Below, piece after piece: positions 47,893-60,939 of a DNA stretch of 64,000 nt. The translations under genes were made by a program, and so were the position numbers. Source of the stretch: Paraspadella gotoi (lineage: Eukaryota; Chaetognatha). Within the stretch, counting starts at the first letter, position 1; each line of letters starts with the position of its first letter. The notes under the pieces were generated by a model. The model made no database searches. It was not told where the DNA came from and was given only the letters and a program-made list of their open reading frames with translations. The stretch covers positions 13,766,735-13,830,734 of the forward strand of contig CM119266.1 of the NCBI GenBank assembly GCA_051294375.1, written 5' to 3'.

Positions 47893-48027
47893 TTTAGTTG
47901 ACTGGGTCTGGGAGGGAAGTCTCTATTAGGAGACTGAAAGCTTCATAAAACGAAAAAAAAAAAAAAGTTAAAAAGAATACTAATTATGGTACAACACAGA
48001 ACCGCTCAATCCAGCCCTACCACCGAT

Positions 48028-50308
48028 TCACATCTTGATCTCCTTTCCGAAACACTCGGACAAGGCCTCGCAGAATTCCACGTAGTCGATGAAGCCGTCC
48101 TTGTCCTTGTCGAACCGTTGGAGGAACTTCTTCCACGAGCCTTTGTAGACGAAGCCGGCCGACTTGAGCGCCCGAAGCACCTCGTCCTGCCCGAGTCTCT
48201 TCTCGCCCTTCTTGTCGGCGTCGACGAAGAGCTTCTGCGCGAAGACGATTTTCTCTCCGCGCATGAGGTTGATGAATTCTGGCAGCTCGAAGGTGAAGTC
48301 GTTCTTGTCGTCGTCGATGTTGTACTTTTTGAGGAGACCCTCCACGTAGAGTTTGTCGACCTTTCTCGCCTTCCGATCGCCGAAGGGATTGCCGTCCATC
48401 CATTGGAGAGCGTTCTGGAGCTCGGAGGCGGTCACGTGACCCGTGTTGTTGGGATCGCAGGCTTTGAAGCAGCGAAGGTAGTAGGCGTCTTCCTCCTGCG
48501 TGGGCATGAAGTTATCCTCGATCTCTTCCTCTTCGTCCGCCGACTCCTCGAAGACCCGCTCTTCCTCTTCGCCCAGCATCTTGGCCAAGCGACCAAATCG
48601 AGGCCCCCACCGGTAGACGTTGGTGTAGTCTTCATCCTCGTCGGCGATCGACTCGAGGGAGGAGAGGCTCCCGGCTTTGGAGTCGGTTCCTTCAAGGTCA
48701 AAGGTCAGCATCTCGTCGTTGGCGTTCGGATCCTTGTCCTCTTTCAAATCCTCGGGTTCCCGCGGCTTGAACGGCGCCACCACGCCGGCCTGGACGCCGA
48801 CTCCCTTTCCGGCGTCTTTCTCGGCGTCGCCGTCGGGTTTCAGCATCGGCGTCGACTCTAAATCGGCGTCGCCGACGTCGGCCTTTTTGGCCACGAGTTC
48901 GTTCTCCACTTTGGGCTTTTGTCCCTCGTAACTTCCGTTTTCCACAACGAGTAACGGAATCTTTTCCGGCGCCGGAAGATTCTCGTGACCCTCGACGCCG
49001 TCGGCGTCTTTTCCGTTGGCTCCGGCGCCCCTCGCCTTGGCTGCCGCCTCCTGCTTCTGTTTGCGGCGTCGCATGAAGACGACGGCGACGACGATGAGGA
49101 TGAGGAGGACGAGGACGACGATGATGATGATCCACCAGGGAAAGGCGCCTCCGGCCGCCACGTAGGATCCCGGAAACGCGAGGACGAGTTTGGACTCTCC
49201 GCAGACGTTGGCGTCGTCGCAGCCGCGGAATTCCAGACCAGGGAAATCGGGCGGCATCTCCTGAGTCTGGCGCAGTTTCAAGGTGGCGTCGTCGGCGCGG
49301 AGGGAAAGGGGCGCAGCGGCGGCTCGACGGCGGCGGCGCGCTGCGTTGTTTTCGATCTTAAAGTAATCGGCGCCGGAGGTCATTGTGATCACGTAGCTGA
49401 CGTCTCCTTCGTCCTCGTCGACGAAGACGATGTCGAGCGTCGCGTTGGCTTCGTTTCTCTGCATCGTCTGTCGCGGCTCCTGAGGGAAGGGAGGAGGAAG
49501 AGGAAAATGATTTTGGGGCGGGAAGTGATGTGATTGGACGGATGAAATAAAACTGCGAAACTGTAAAAGTTGACTCAAAATAAAAATTGAGAAAAAGTCG
49601 AAAAATACTGAAATATCAAAAAGTAAAATAAAAGACAGTAAAAAAACTAGAGAATAAATTCAAGACTTGTAAAGTTGAAGGGAGTTTAACAAATTAAAAA
49701 ATAACAAATCAACGACGTAACATTTACCTGCGGTCGTGGAAAGTTATCGTTCACGTCGCCCACGTCGACGATGAGCCGCGTGGAGGCGGCGAACTCTGGC
49801 TTCCCCGGATCACGAACGGTGACGACGCAAGTGTGACGCTTCTCCGTCTCTCTGTCCAACGGCCCCGTCGTCACCACTCTGCCCTCTTTGACCCCGAACG
49901 GGCATGTGCCGCCCTCCGCCGCTGCCATGTCGACCACGTTGGCGGTGGACTGTTGGTCGTCGGCGTCGGTGCAGCCCAGATCGCAAGGGTCGAGGGGCGT
50001 GCCGGGCGCGACGTCTTCGCGAGCGCCGCAGACGACCTCCTTGGACGCGCAGACGGGCGGGTTGTCGTTGACGTCCTTGACGACGACGGTGACGGTGGCC
50101 GTGGACTCGCGCGTCGGGCGTCCGTCGTCCGTGGCGGCGACGACGATGCGGAAGAGGGCGGTCTCCTCGCGGTCGACTTGTTTCATGACGTTGATGTTGC
50201 CGTTGCCGGAGTCGACCAGGAACCAACTGCCTGGGTCGATCTTTTGCTCCTCTCTGACAGAAAGAAGTCAGATATTGATTGATTGATTGATTACTTTTTA
50301 TTTATTTT

Positions 50309-50396
<88 letters not shown>

Positions 50397-52234
50397 TCAT
50401 TCATTAATTCATTCCTTCATTCATTAATTCATTCATTCATTAATTCATTTTTTATACATTAATACATTCTCTGAAATAAAGTAAAAAAAAAAAAAATTAT
50501 CAATCAAACACTCACCTCCCATTCACGTCGACCGAAGTCACCGAGAGCCGTTTATAACTGACGTGGGAGTTCCTGTCGAAATCCGCGTCGTTGGCTCTCA
50601 CGTTCATCAAGGGATTGACGGAGTTGGGTTCCCTGTTCTCGTCCAACCCGACCTCCAACGCCCCCTCCACGAAGACGGGCGCGTTATCGTTGGAGTCCTC
50701 GACGGCGACGGTGTAGCGAATTCGTTGCTGCTTCGTCGTCGACGTCGGATCCGCGGGCGAGGCTTGGATGTCCAGCACGATCTCCGCTTCCCCGCGAGCG
50801 TTCACTTTGTCCGGATATTGCTCGGCGAGTCGCTCGCGGTCGAAGGGCCTCGTCGTCTGAACAAAGGCCTCGTTGAGGCCCACCTTGCGCAGGGTGAAGC
50901 GAGAGGCTTCCGCCGCCGGGTCGACGAAGGTGATGGCGAAGGTGAGTTCCTCGTTGGTCTCCACGCCGCCGGAGATGGTGCGGGCCGTCACCTGGGTCGA
51001 GGTGAGTTGGGGGGGGAGGAGGAGGGGAAAAGGAAGAATTATACAAAACGGGATTATACAAAACAAGGTAAATACCGAACCAGTGGCTGCGGCCAATACA
51101 TACATACAACTGAACTGTTAATGCGGCACTAATAACATTTTGATACTTACAAAAATATTTTATAAATCAAAATAATATTTTTTTGGTATATATTATATAT
51201 GAATAAAATGCTCAAATCAATACATAGAATAAGAAAGGGAATAAAATAAAATACAATAAAAAAAAGGTTTAAAATAATAAAAAATTTCCCCCCAAAAATT
51301 GTTATTTTGTTCAAGAGCAGGTGCAAGTGAAAATCTAGTGGGTGCAGCTAAAATTTATTATAATGTTCTTTTGTCTTACAAAAAGCTTCCTTCTTTGTAG
51401 AGCCCCTAGTAGAATATGGTTAAAATACCAAAAAAATTTAATGGGACTGTTCTTTTGTTTCGGAAAAAAAATTAAAACCTAGGTTGGATCTACTTAAACT
51501 AAATTGTATTGCTTTTTTGTTTTTTAAAATGCCTCCTTTGTTTGTACAGCCATCTGGTTTATTAAGACGAAAACATATAAAAAATAGCTATTTTGTATAA
51601 AGCAATGCAAGTGACGATCTAGTGGGTGCAGACAGAAGAGCAAATTTCTATAGAAAGTAAAGAGAAAATGCTGATACTAGAAAAAGTAAGAGACAAATCC
51701 TAGTAGGAGAGAAGAAAAGTTAAGTAACCGGAAAAAAAAATCGGAAAAAAAAAAGAAAATACTATATATAGAAAAAATTGTTCAACTTCGGGGGCTAAGT
51801 AAAATCTAAGGACCTACGTAATTATAAGTAGATTAGAAGTTTTTTTCTATCTGTCCTCTGTTCAGTCAACGCAAAAACCACAAACGACCAACACTACAAT
51901 TAATTTACATTTTCCGTCCGGTAATTTGAAATAAAAAAAATATTAATACCCGCCCCGTTCTCACTTTCGTATTGAGTCGATAGGGATAAGATGGCGTGGC
52001 CATTTTCGTCAATTCCTCCGGCACGAGGGCGTTAAGCTCGAAGGTGACGGCGCTGTCTTCCGCCGCGGCCGGCGACGCCATTCGCGCCATCGGCCCCGGA
52101 TCTTTGTGGACGAACTGGATCTCGCCCGGAGAGGTTCGAGGCGCCGGCGATGCGGGAGGGGCGTGGAGGAGGAAGAGGAGAAGGAGGAGAGGAAGAAGAC
52201 GAGTAGGGGTGGGCGTGGCGAAAAGGGACGACAT
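48028..52234 (-). CDS. cadherin with beta-catenin-binding tail fused to a penta-EF-type EF-hand domain (912 aa)
   Basis: Four exons, 51950-52234, 50516-50991, 49728-50253 and 48028-49479, join in phases 0, 2, 0 to a TGA stop. Residues 1-31 are a Leu-rich signal peptide. Cadherin-repeat motifs follow: EDSNDNAPVF (193-202), RANDADFD (227-234), DRE (281-283), KDVNDNPPV (313-321), TDADD (349-353) and GDVNDNFP (419-426), about three to four repeats. A single membrane helix lies at 545-565, followed by RRRK. In the cytoplasm, DEMLTFDLEG (684-693) and SLSSLESIADEDEDY with WGPRFGRLAKML (700-731) align with the catenin-binding region of classical cadherins. Residues 758-905 then resemble a penta-EF domain, with canonical loops at 771-782 and 886-897 and two degenerate ones between. 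I know of no classical cadherin with EF-hands after the catenin site. Fusion within one exon rules out a splicing guess. Confidence 0.9.
50306..50398. repeat. (TTTC)n microsatellite in the cadherin intron
   Basis: About 90 bp of TTTC units followed by ATTC variants, within the intron between the second and third cadherin exons (50254-50515). Confidence 0.95.
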
Positions 52235-52716
52235 TGTTTTTTTTTTTTTTTTTATTGGAGGCGTAAGAGTTTAATTCGCATCAAGCGTCGTTGCTCTTTT
52301 ATTTTCACTTTTTTCGTGAATTCGAATTTTCAGAATTTCTCGTTTTGTTTTATCTCTTGTCGTTCAAAGGTCTTGTTTCGCCTCGCATGTGATTTTGCAC
52401 ATAAAACAAAAATCACAAACTTTTTTTATTTATTCCTTTTGCTTTCAATCCGGCCTTCGATTACGTAGATCTACATTTTTTTTATCCGTCGCACAGTCCG
52501 AGTTAGAGAGAGAGCGAGCCTCGCGTCTCTTAGATCTAATAATCCGCGGTATTCCACAGAATGTGGGGGAATCAGCTTCGAAAATCGGACCCCGTGTTTG
52601 TTCGGCGCGAGCCACGATCCAAGTTCAAACACGGAAAATAATCAGGGTCGCACCAGAAGCCCATATCCTATAGAGAGAGGGGGAAAAAATGTCAAAAGTT
52701 TAATCAGTAAAGGGAG

Positions 52717-52769
<53 letters not shown>

Positions 52770-54528
52770 TTGTCGTCCGATACTTGCGACGTCGCAAAGT
52801 TGATCTACCAGAAAGCTTTTCACTCTCTTTTTTTTCTCTCTCTCTCCGCTCGTCAAAGTTTGAGGAAGAAAGAACAAACATCGGCCAGACCCACACTTTC
52901 CATTGTGAAAAAAAAAAATTCAATGTGAAAAGAAAAAAAAAGCGGTTCACTTTTGGATTAACATTTTAAAAAAGCGAAAAAGAAAATTAAAACGTTTACA
53001 GAAAACCCCCAAAAAAAGAAAGATCGATAAGAAGAAAAAAAGAGTCACAGTTTTTGAGAATGCGAGAAGAAAAAAAAGAGCGAAAAAGCAAAGGAGTAAT
53101 AGGCTTCCTTTATCAAGACGAAGAATCGAGAGGGAACGAAGTTCGGTCCGGCGCGGGGAGTGTCGCTCCGACCGCCTCTGTTCCGGAGCATGAGGGTTCC
53201 GCGAAAAGAGAGAGAGCTCGATCGCTTTGGTCTTTTGAAGAGAGCCTCGCCTTTTAAATTCTTTCTCTCTCTCTCACTCTTAACCAGATTTTTTTTTTAT
53301 AATAAATTCAATATGACATTCAAACAATAAATGAGTATTTTTTTTTATAATAAATTTAATATGACATTCAAACAATAAATGAGTATTGAGCAGATTTGGA
53401 GAGAGGAATCATGAATAAAGAGAAGAAGGGACATTTGTGAATGAAGAATGGAAGGCGGAGATAGAAGGGTCATCTGTGAAAGGAAGAGACAAGACTGTGA
53501 AGGTTTTTGAATGAAGGAGAGAAGGTCAGCTGTAGTAGGAGCCACTAGGAGGAAAAAAGAAACGTAACGGGAAGGGTCATACGAGAATGGAGAAGAAAGG
53601 ACTATCAAGGAAAGTGAGAAAGTGAGAAAGTTAGAAAGGTCATTTAATGGAATCGGAGAAATAGCGATCAAATAATCATACAAAGGTATTCTTGAAGGAT
53701 TCCCAGGGAAAGAGAATAGAAGAATTTATCATGATTTAAAAAAGACGACGCTAGTTATAAATATAAAATTTGTGAGAAAGATTTTTCGGCGTGATCTTTA
53801 GATCCCGACGAATGTGAAACTGTCTTCAATATTTTCTGTCGATGACGAATTCGATGACGTGGAAACCAAGATCGATGATCCTCGTCGTTGTTGTTGTAGT
53901 CGAATTTAAAAACCGTAAGAATTTCGCGGGATATTTTACTCACAAAGGTGGAGTTCGGATTTTTAAAAATAACCTCGTAATAAAAAGAGAGAAAAAAAAC
54001 CCAGTAAAGCATCGAGTGGGTTAAAAAATGTAAAAGTCTTCGGCAAAAAAAGTTTGAAATATTTAAATTAAAACAACGAGATCGTAGAAAATGTTTTGAA
54101 CGCGCGACTCGAGTATATCGAATCGTTTTAAATCTCAATTCGTTCGCGGTGAGAATTCACGGAAATTCGTCGAAAATTATTCACGCTCTTCCGAATCACA
54201 GAATCAGTGATAATCGCTCGATCGCCCAGTTTAGGCGGAATTGCGTCGAATCGGATTTGATAATCGTGCCCGTTCCGGCGTCGGTCACTCCCTTCACGGG
54301 CAGGCGGTCGGGCAAGAGAATTCTTGTTCTTTCTGTCGTATTAAAACATTGCGGATCAAATCGTAAATTATTAATTATCATTTTTTAACTCAAAAATTCT
54401 TATCTCTTCGTTTTTCCACGATTCTCTCTCGTAAACTAATTACAATCAGACTCGAATTTCCAGTTTTGTTGCGACGATCGCCGTAACAACAGTAACTCTT
54501 TTCGTCGTCGTCGTTGTCGTCGTCGTCT

Positions 54529-54562
<34 letters not shown>

Positions 54563-54674
54563 TGTCATTTCAAAAAATCTGATTTTTCGTAAGACGTTAA
54601 AAATGAAAAACCTGTTTTAGGGCTGAAGAATTCAGCAAAGCACTGTGGCAGCAGTCGACCTGGAAGCGGCGCGG

Positions 54675-54718
<44 letters not shown>

Positions 54719-56187
54719 CGAAGATAGTAAGGCAGCTCCACACGCAATCGAAGCTCCTCCGAGCAACTTACCTTTTCTCGGTTCCTTACCCGGGCAGACA
54801 TTTTTCCCTCGGATTCTCGATAATTCTTCTTCTCTTTTTTTTAGATTTGTCCCGCAATAAAATATCAGCGGTGGACTTAGATTTATTTATGCAAATCGGA
54901 TTTCGGAGATTAAAAATGGGAAATAAAAGAAAAAAGAATATAACAAAAAAAGAATGTTGAAAAATTGTTGTCGATTGACTCAAAGATTTCGAGAGTGGAT
55001 TCCTTGTTATCTTTTTTAGGGTTAAGGGTCATGATCATTGTTCAACCTGTTGCAATATATGCAACTTCAATTTATTGATTACCTTTAAAATTATTTTAAA
55101 AATTTACCTTTTTTTTTTCATGGATGGAATCGTGTTTGTCCTTGTTTGAACCCCATTCCTGATTTGCCGTCAAATACTCATGATGACTGATCGAGAGATC
55201 GAAAGAAGCGGCTGCGTTGGAGGTGCCGGCTGCGGCGCCGGCTGCGGCGCCGGGTGCCGCGCCGGCTCCCAGTATCGACCGACCCTAAAGGTGACGCATT
55301 TTTTGAGGAATTTGTTTCCTCGACCGAAATCGATTACCAGGAAATAATAAAGAAAACAACGTCGCAGGTTATGACTCCATTTCTTGGGTGAGGCTCGAAA
55401 TTTATTGGCCAATCGCCAGTAATAAAGAAGATCGAAACGTGACGAAGGAGGAAAAAATAGCTCGTTAGTTGTTTTGATATTAGGTTTGAGTTGAACAAAA
55501 TTGATCGTCTTGACATTGTGATCATTTTTCGTTATTTAAATATTAATAATAATAATAAAAAATTTCATGTTTATGATAAAATTACTGTGATGATATTTAG
55601 GTATTCAGGTATTTTATCATTTTTATGACAGTAAAACACAATGTTTTTTGGTACAAAATAAAAACAAATTTATTTTCCAATTCAGACTCCGATTTTTTTT
55701 TACAAATCATACCGAGGGCGCCCTTGCCGAAATCGCTTCCCCCCCCCCGGAATGGGTATCATAACCTTTCGATAACAACGGAAAACTAGAAATAGAAAAT
55801 ATAAAAAAAAGAAGAAAATGAGAATAGGAAAAAGATGTAAAAAAAAATAAAGGAGAGGTTAAAGAGCATAAAAACGAGGAGAAATATCGTTTAGGCAGAA
55901 TCTCCGAGATCCTAAGAGGCAATGACTGCAACGGGCCGTGGAAATATGCGAGGAGAAATGGGAATGAAAGGGAGAGGACAAGAGAGAGAAAAAAAAACGT
56001 GAGGCAAAGGATAGGAAATGAAAAAAAGGAGAAAATACTTATAAGTAAAAAAAAGGGAATCGTTTCGAGTGGGAATTGTTATCTCGTCGAACCCCAGAGG
56101 GCAGGCAGCGTCCTTGAGAGTTACGACCCCGAGACAATCATCATCATCGTCGCGAACAAAACGGCAACGGGGACGAGGAAGACTTAA

Positions 56188-56302
<115 letters not shown>

Positions 56303-56628
56303 ATTTTTTTGTTTCTGAAATTTTCTGAAAATATCTCAATTTCGTAGTTTTGTTTTCTTGAACAACTAACCGCAAATGTACTGAAAACTAACTTGAAATT
56401 TCAATTAATTTGTCATTATTCGTCACAAAGGTTGACCGAACCTTTGCCTCAAGACTAATATCTACTGAATTAATCCAATCAAGCTCGCGGGATACATAAA
56501 AATGATCATAAAATTCACCCCGGGATTTTCATTTTGCATTTTTTTAAACTTTTTTGCTGCAACATAAAAATCGAAGGGTTTATTGCTAACTTATTCCTGC
56601 GCCTACTAATCAAACGATCTTTAATTAG

Positions 56629-56740
56629 ATCCCTTCGTTCCGCTTCGACAACGACGCCCTCAGCGGGGTTTTAGGAAAAAAAACGGACAACAAAGGTGGC
56701 ATTGAGATCGAGGTGGCGCTAATTGACGTTAATGATCGGG
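56629..56740 (+). CDS. candidate isolated cadherin-like exon
   Basis: Between a TTTAATTAG acceptor and a GGG-GTAGGAGT donor lies a 112 bp open segment. It encodes FRFDNDALSGVL followed by KGGIEIEVALIDVNDR, which looks like the last strand and calcium-binding linker of a cadherin repeat. No adjoining repeat is found on this strand, so it could be a relic of a partial duplication, a single exon of a larger gene, or chance. Confidence 0.3.
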
Positions 56741-58579
56741 GTAGGAGTAACCGAGGAGTTGTCTTAAAGTCAGTACGGACGTGGGAGGATGGATAAGGAA
56801 ACGAGGATGAAGTTCATCACGGCGTGACGATCTGACAAAGTTTTTTTTAAATTTTTAAAGAGGCTCATGTTTGAATTATTAGCTAAAGTTGAAAATGAGA
56901 TTTAGAGAGTTTTTATCAACAGTTTTGTCCTTCCAAAAGTTGAATTTTTCTAAAAATAGCCACCTGAATAATATTTAAATTCAGCGTACTGGAGAAAGCA
57001 TAAGTTGAGTTTAAAAATATATATCCTCTTTCAATAACTAGTAACATAACTTGTTCTTTAAACGTATCCGATGACAATAAGAAAAAAAAAGCATCTCGTG
57101 TCGGGCGCCATCAATATAAATCCGAGAAATTGACGAAGCGATTCGAACTCATCCTCGGCATTTTCGGTAACGCTTCAGTGGACGATCCGTTCCGGGAAAT
57201 GTCGAGTCGAATGTCGTGTCCCGTATCATTAGAGATTGTCTTTGTGAGAAAAAAAAGCGGAGGGAAAACGGTTCATGGGTAGTTAAATATTGATATTACT
57301 TTATTTATATTTACATTTATTATATCTATATTTTACTTTATTTAATATATATTTATATTACTTTACTTTATTGATATTACTTTACATCTTTGACAAACGA
57401 TTTTCCCTTGAGAAATTTGTTTTCTCCTTCTGCATTTCTTAGGATAATTTACTTCGCCCTCATCAATTGTCTCGCCTCTCCCTCATTCTTCGCTTTGTCT
57501 CTCCCTCTTTCCTAAATCCGTTCCAACTTCCAAATCGCGACACACAATCCGATCCGCACCGTCGCTTCGGAATTCGAAATAATCAGAAGTTTGATTGGAT
57601 TCTGGGGCGAGGGACACGCCCCCCCTCGTTTGGGATCGACTGACGCGGAATCGACCTCAATCAATGCGATTGCAATCCCGCGAAGGGAGGAATAAAGGAT
57701 GCGAAGGAATCTTCGATCGAGGCGGGCGTCGATCGTCGTCGACGAGGATGGGAGAACGAGTCGGCAGTCGTTAAACTTAAAGGAAGTTTACATAGTCTAC
57801 ATACGTGATAATGTGATAGCAATAATTCGCGAAAACCTAGAATGTCATTTTAAGTTTTAACTGATTTGAGTTGAACCAATGAACATTTTTATGCAGTCGA
57901 CGCCTAAGCTGGTAGGATTTTTTGAATTAACTGAAAGCCAAACCTAGAAATCAATACGCACAGTTATTTAATGATCATGATGTTGTCGAATTCATTCTTC
58001 TACCCAAAGATATTTTTAAAAAAGTCTCACTTTTCGTTTTCCTCTCTTCCCTCTCGTTCTACTCTCATTTTTTTTTTTTCGTTCATCCGGAATTCCTAAT
58101 TGAATTTTGAGATGATCCCCTTCTCGTCATATCTCAATCCTACACTTTTAACTACAGTTCTGCACGCAGTATTACTTCAGGGTTGGTCTCAAGGGTGGGA
58201 AACGGGAGTACCCTTCCCCTTATTTACATCCTTCAAAACTTTGCAAGTTATCACTTCGCTCTCTCTCGTAAATATTTCCTTTCTTCTCGTACATCTTGGC
58301 GTCAATTAAAAGTCCTGGAAGTGTCCCTTCCCTTTTCTCGATTTCTTTTCTTTCCACACGACCCCCCCCCTGGATTCCATCTACGCATCAATGAAGAACC
58401 CTGGATTCCTCCCCTTCCATCCCTCATCTTCCCATCTATCATGAAGACCCCTGCATCCCTCTCCTCATTTTCTCGCTGATCGTCGCCGAAATTCGTTTTT
58501 TTTTCCTATTTCTCGCGAATTCGATCCATCACGATTAGACTCGATTTGGGCCGAGAAAAGGGGACGTCCCTTTGGAGGG

Positions 58580-58637
<58 letters not shown>

Positions 58638-59281
58638 GATTCCAACGGCTTCCAAGAGTTACTGATGACATTGGGATGGACGGGGAGGAATTTGAAAAGA
58701 AACTGAGATGGTGAAATTGAAAGAAAGGAAAAAGATGAGAGACGAGCGAGGAGAGAAAAAAATAAAAACGAAGAAAATAAAAGAGAAAAGAAAATGTAAT
58801 CACTGTCCTATTAGCAGTTGTTTCTCCACACCCAGTCATGTAGCTAACTGAGCATTCTCTCTATTAAATGCACAATCCCTGACAGTATCTCAAGCAAAGT
58901 TTAATGTTAAAGTAAAACATAAAAGATATAATCAAAAATCGAGATTCTAAAACCGAAACAGTTTCTTAACGAAACATGATTAACAAACCAAACCGGCAAA
59001 AACCGCCAGGATAAGAAACGAAATAGACCTTAAAAAATTGAACAAAGATCGTAGGTTTTTACGAAGGAGCGTGACTAAAAATACTTAATAATAACCGAAA
59101 ACATTGAGAGCGAAAGAGAGAGCTGAATAGCCAATGAAAAAAAAAACACATTTGTTGAACGCCAGGAATCGCCAAAAAAAAAGTTTTCGAAGATTGCGCT
59201 AAAATAATAGTGGATCTCAGAATAAACTAAGTTTCTGCATCCTGTCACAGTTATAGCGTATGATAAATATCCACAGTCCGC

Positions 59282-60933
59282 TCAGCCGCGGTCCTCCTCT
59301 TCGACATGCTCGACGACCAACTCCGAAAAACGCTCCTCGAAGGTCCTCCGCCAGGGCGGCATGGCTACGGGTTGAATCAAGTTGACATCGTCGGTGCTGA
59401 CTTTGTGGACGGCGGAGAACTCGGGCGGAAGGTTCACGACAGCCATGTTGCTCCAGATGAGCTGTCGTCCGCAGCCTCTCAGCCCTCTGTTTGATCGGAC
59501 TGGACTGTCAAAAGACGATGACCAAATAGAATGATAAGAAATTTCTTATTTTAGGTTTACTTTAGTATTTGTTTATATCAACCACAAGGTTCTTTTAATC
59601 CAATTTAGAACAATATAACTTAAAGTTTTAGTCTTTAAAAGTTTTAATAATTTTTTTCGGTTATCTCAGTTAACAATTAACTCACTTTATTCTCTTTTGC
59701 CCGCGTCGGGTAATGCGAAGCTCGTTGCTACGATCTACCCACGCGAACTGGAAAGTCGCCATGATCCCGCCGGAGTTTGATTCCGGTAAATTCACTTCGG
59801 TGCCGCAACGGGTAGTGTCGCATCCGTCGACTTTGTACCAGACTTCACCGCAGTAGGGACATCTCCGCAATTCGTTGATCCCGTGACTCGGAGCGTACTC
59901 CAAACTGCGCGTCCTGATGTCGAACAGCACCGTCTTGAGCTGGTGGGTGAGATTGGCGATATGTCCGGCCTCGTTGGGCAGAGTGGGTCCGTAAAATTCG
60001 AACTGGTTGATCTCGGCTACGCGCTTCTGGGCGTTGTCGATAAAATCATTGAGCCAGGTGGAGAACTCGAACAAAAGATCGCGTTTTTCATTTCCATTAT
60101 ACAATGGGAACTGCTCGTAGAATCTCTGCCGCATGGTTTCGAACAGTTGCACTTCTTTACGAACGCTGGAAAGAATCTTCAGGTTTCTGTCGTTAATTTT
60201 GAAAAACTTGAGAAAGTTGTCGCTATGTATGGTAAGATCCTGAGCCGGTTTGAGAAGAGACAGAATCTTGCGCAACATTTCGTCGCCCTTCGTATCGATC
60301 CGGGCGAAGACGACCGACTCCAGGCCGCTCTGAGACACGAGGGCCTCTCTAAATTCCGTCTCTTTCCAACTCACGATGTCCATGTGAGTCACGCAGACCC
60401 CGAGAATCCCGTCGAACTCCAAAAAGCCTTCGGCATACTTGATCACGTTGTCGATGACGTTGGAGAGTCCGAGGTCGGCCTTGACCACGATGACCAGAGC
60501 CGAGACGGGCTTGTTGGCGAAGGCGGCCGCGATCCAAAGGTTGTTCGTGAATCGGTCGGTCAAAGGATTAGTACCAGGAGTGTCGCAGATTTCCATGTTG
60601 GCGTCGGGGACCACGAAGGTGCGAGAGGAGGTGGTGAAGCTGCGACTCTGGTCCGAGCTGAGTCCTTTCTTGTCGGTCAGTCGTTCGACGATGGTGGATT
60701 TTCCGACGCGAACGTCGCCGATCAAGACAACGTAGGAGCGAGCTGAACAAAAGGGCGGGGAATTAATAGCTGATTAATAAAAGTCAACACTGATAAACGT
60801 AACTCAACGAAATAATTGTCTTGGCCCTGAAGTAAAACTAACAGATTTAAATGTTAAAAAAACTAGACTAGAACGTGCTTATTGAAGAGAAAAAAATGTG
60901 AAAAGACTTACCTCGGTCATGAGACGAAGCCAT
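59282..60933 (-). CDS. P-loop GTPase with C-terminal zinc-ribbon-like region (433 aa)
   Basis: Three exons, 60912-60933, 59686-60742 and 59282-59504, join in phases 1 and 2 to a TGA stop. The first carries the ATG and seven codons only. The P-loop is GDVRVGKST (16-24), the G3 motif DTPG (61-64) and the G4-type motif THMD (126-129), giving an AIG1/TRAFAC-like GTPase. Residues 180-290 are helical. Then come CPYC (302-305), Cys315 and Cys320, and in the last exon GCGRQLIWSNMA, a second Cys-Gly motif. This layout matches a poorly named family of GTPases with a cysteine-rich tail found in various invertebrates and protists. Without the last exon the frame would end at RRGQKRIK. The splice join gives a more family-like ending. 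The exact function is unknown. Confidence 0.8.
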
Positions 60934-60939
60934 GCCTTC

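Noticed and set aside
47986-48861. A 291-residue plus-strand frame opposite the cadherin tail
   Set aside because: It is antisense to the EF-hand and catenin-binding coding exon. Its composition is that of an antisense shadow and it has no domain.
55181-55290. A short Gly/Cys-rich plus-strand frame (GAGCGAGC-type repeats)
   Set aside because: It is explained by a short GC-rich repeat. There is no signal peptide, no splice partner and no continuation.
57080-57283. An open frame that could continue the candidate exon at 56629-56740
   Set aside because: The phase fits, but the acceptor lacks a pyrimidine tract and the opposite strand is just as open and protein-like, so no call is made.
59883-60746. 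A 287-residue plus-strand frame opposite the GTPase
   Set aside because: It is a shadow. The minus strand carries the P-loop, DTPG and zinc-ribbon motifs in one spliced chain.
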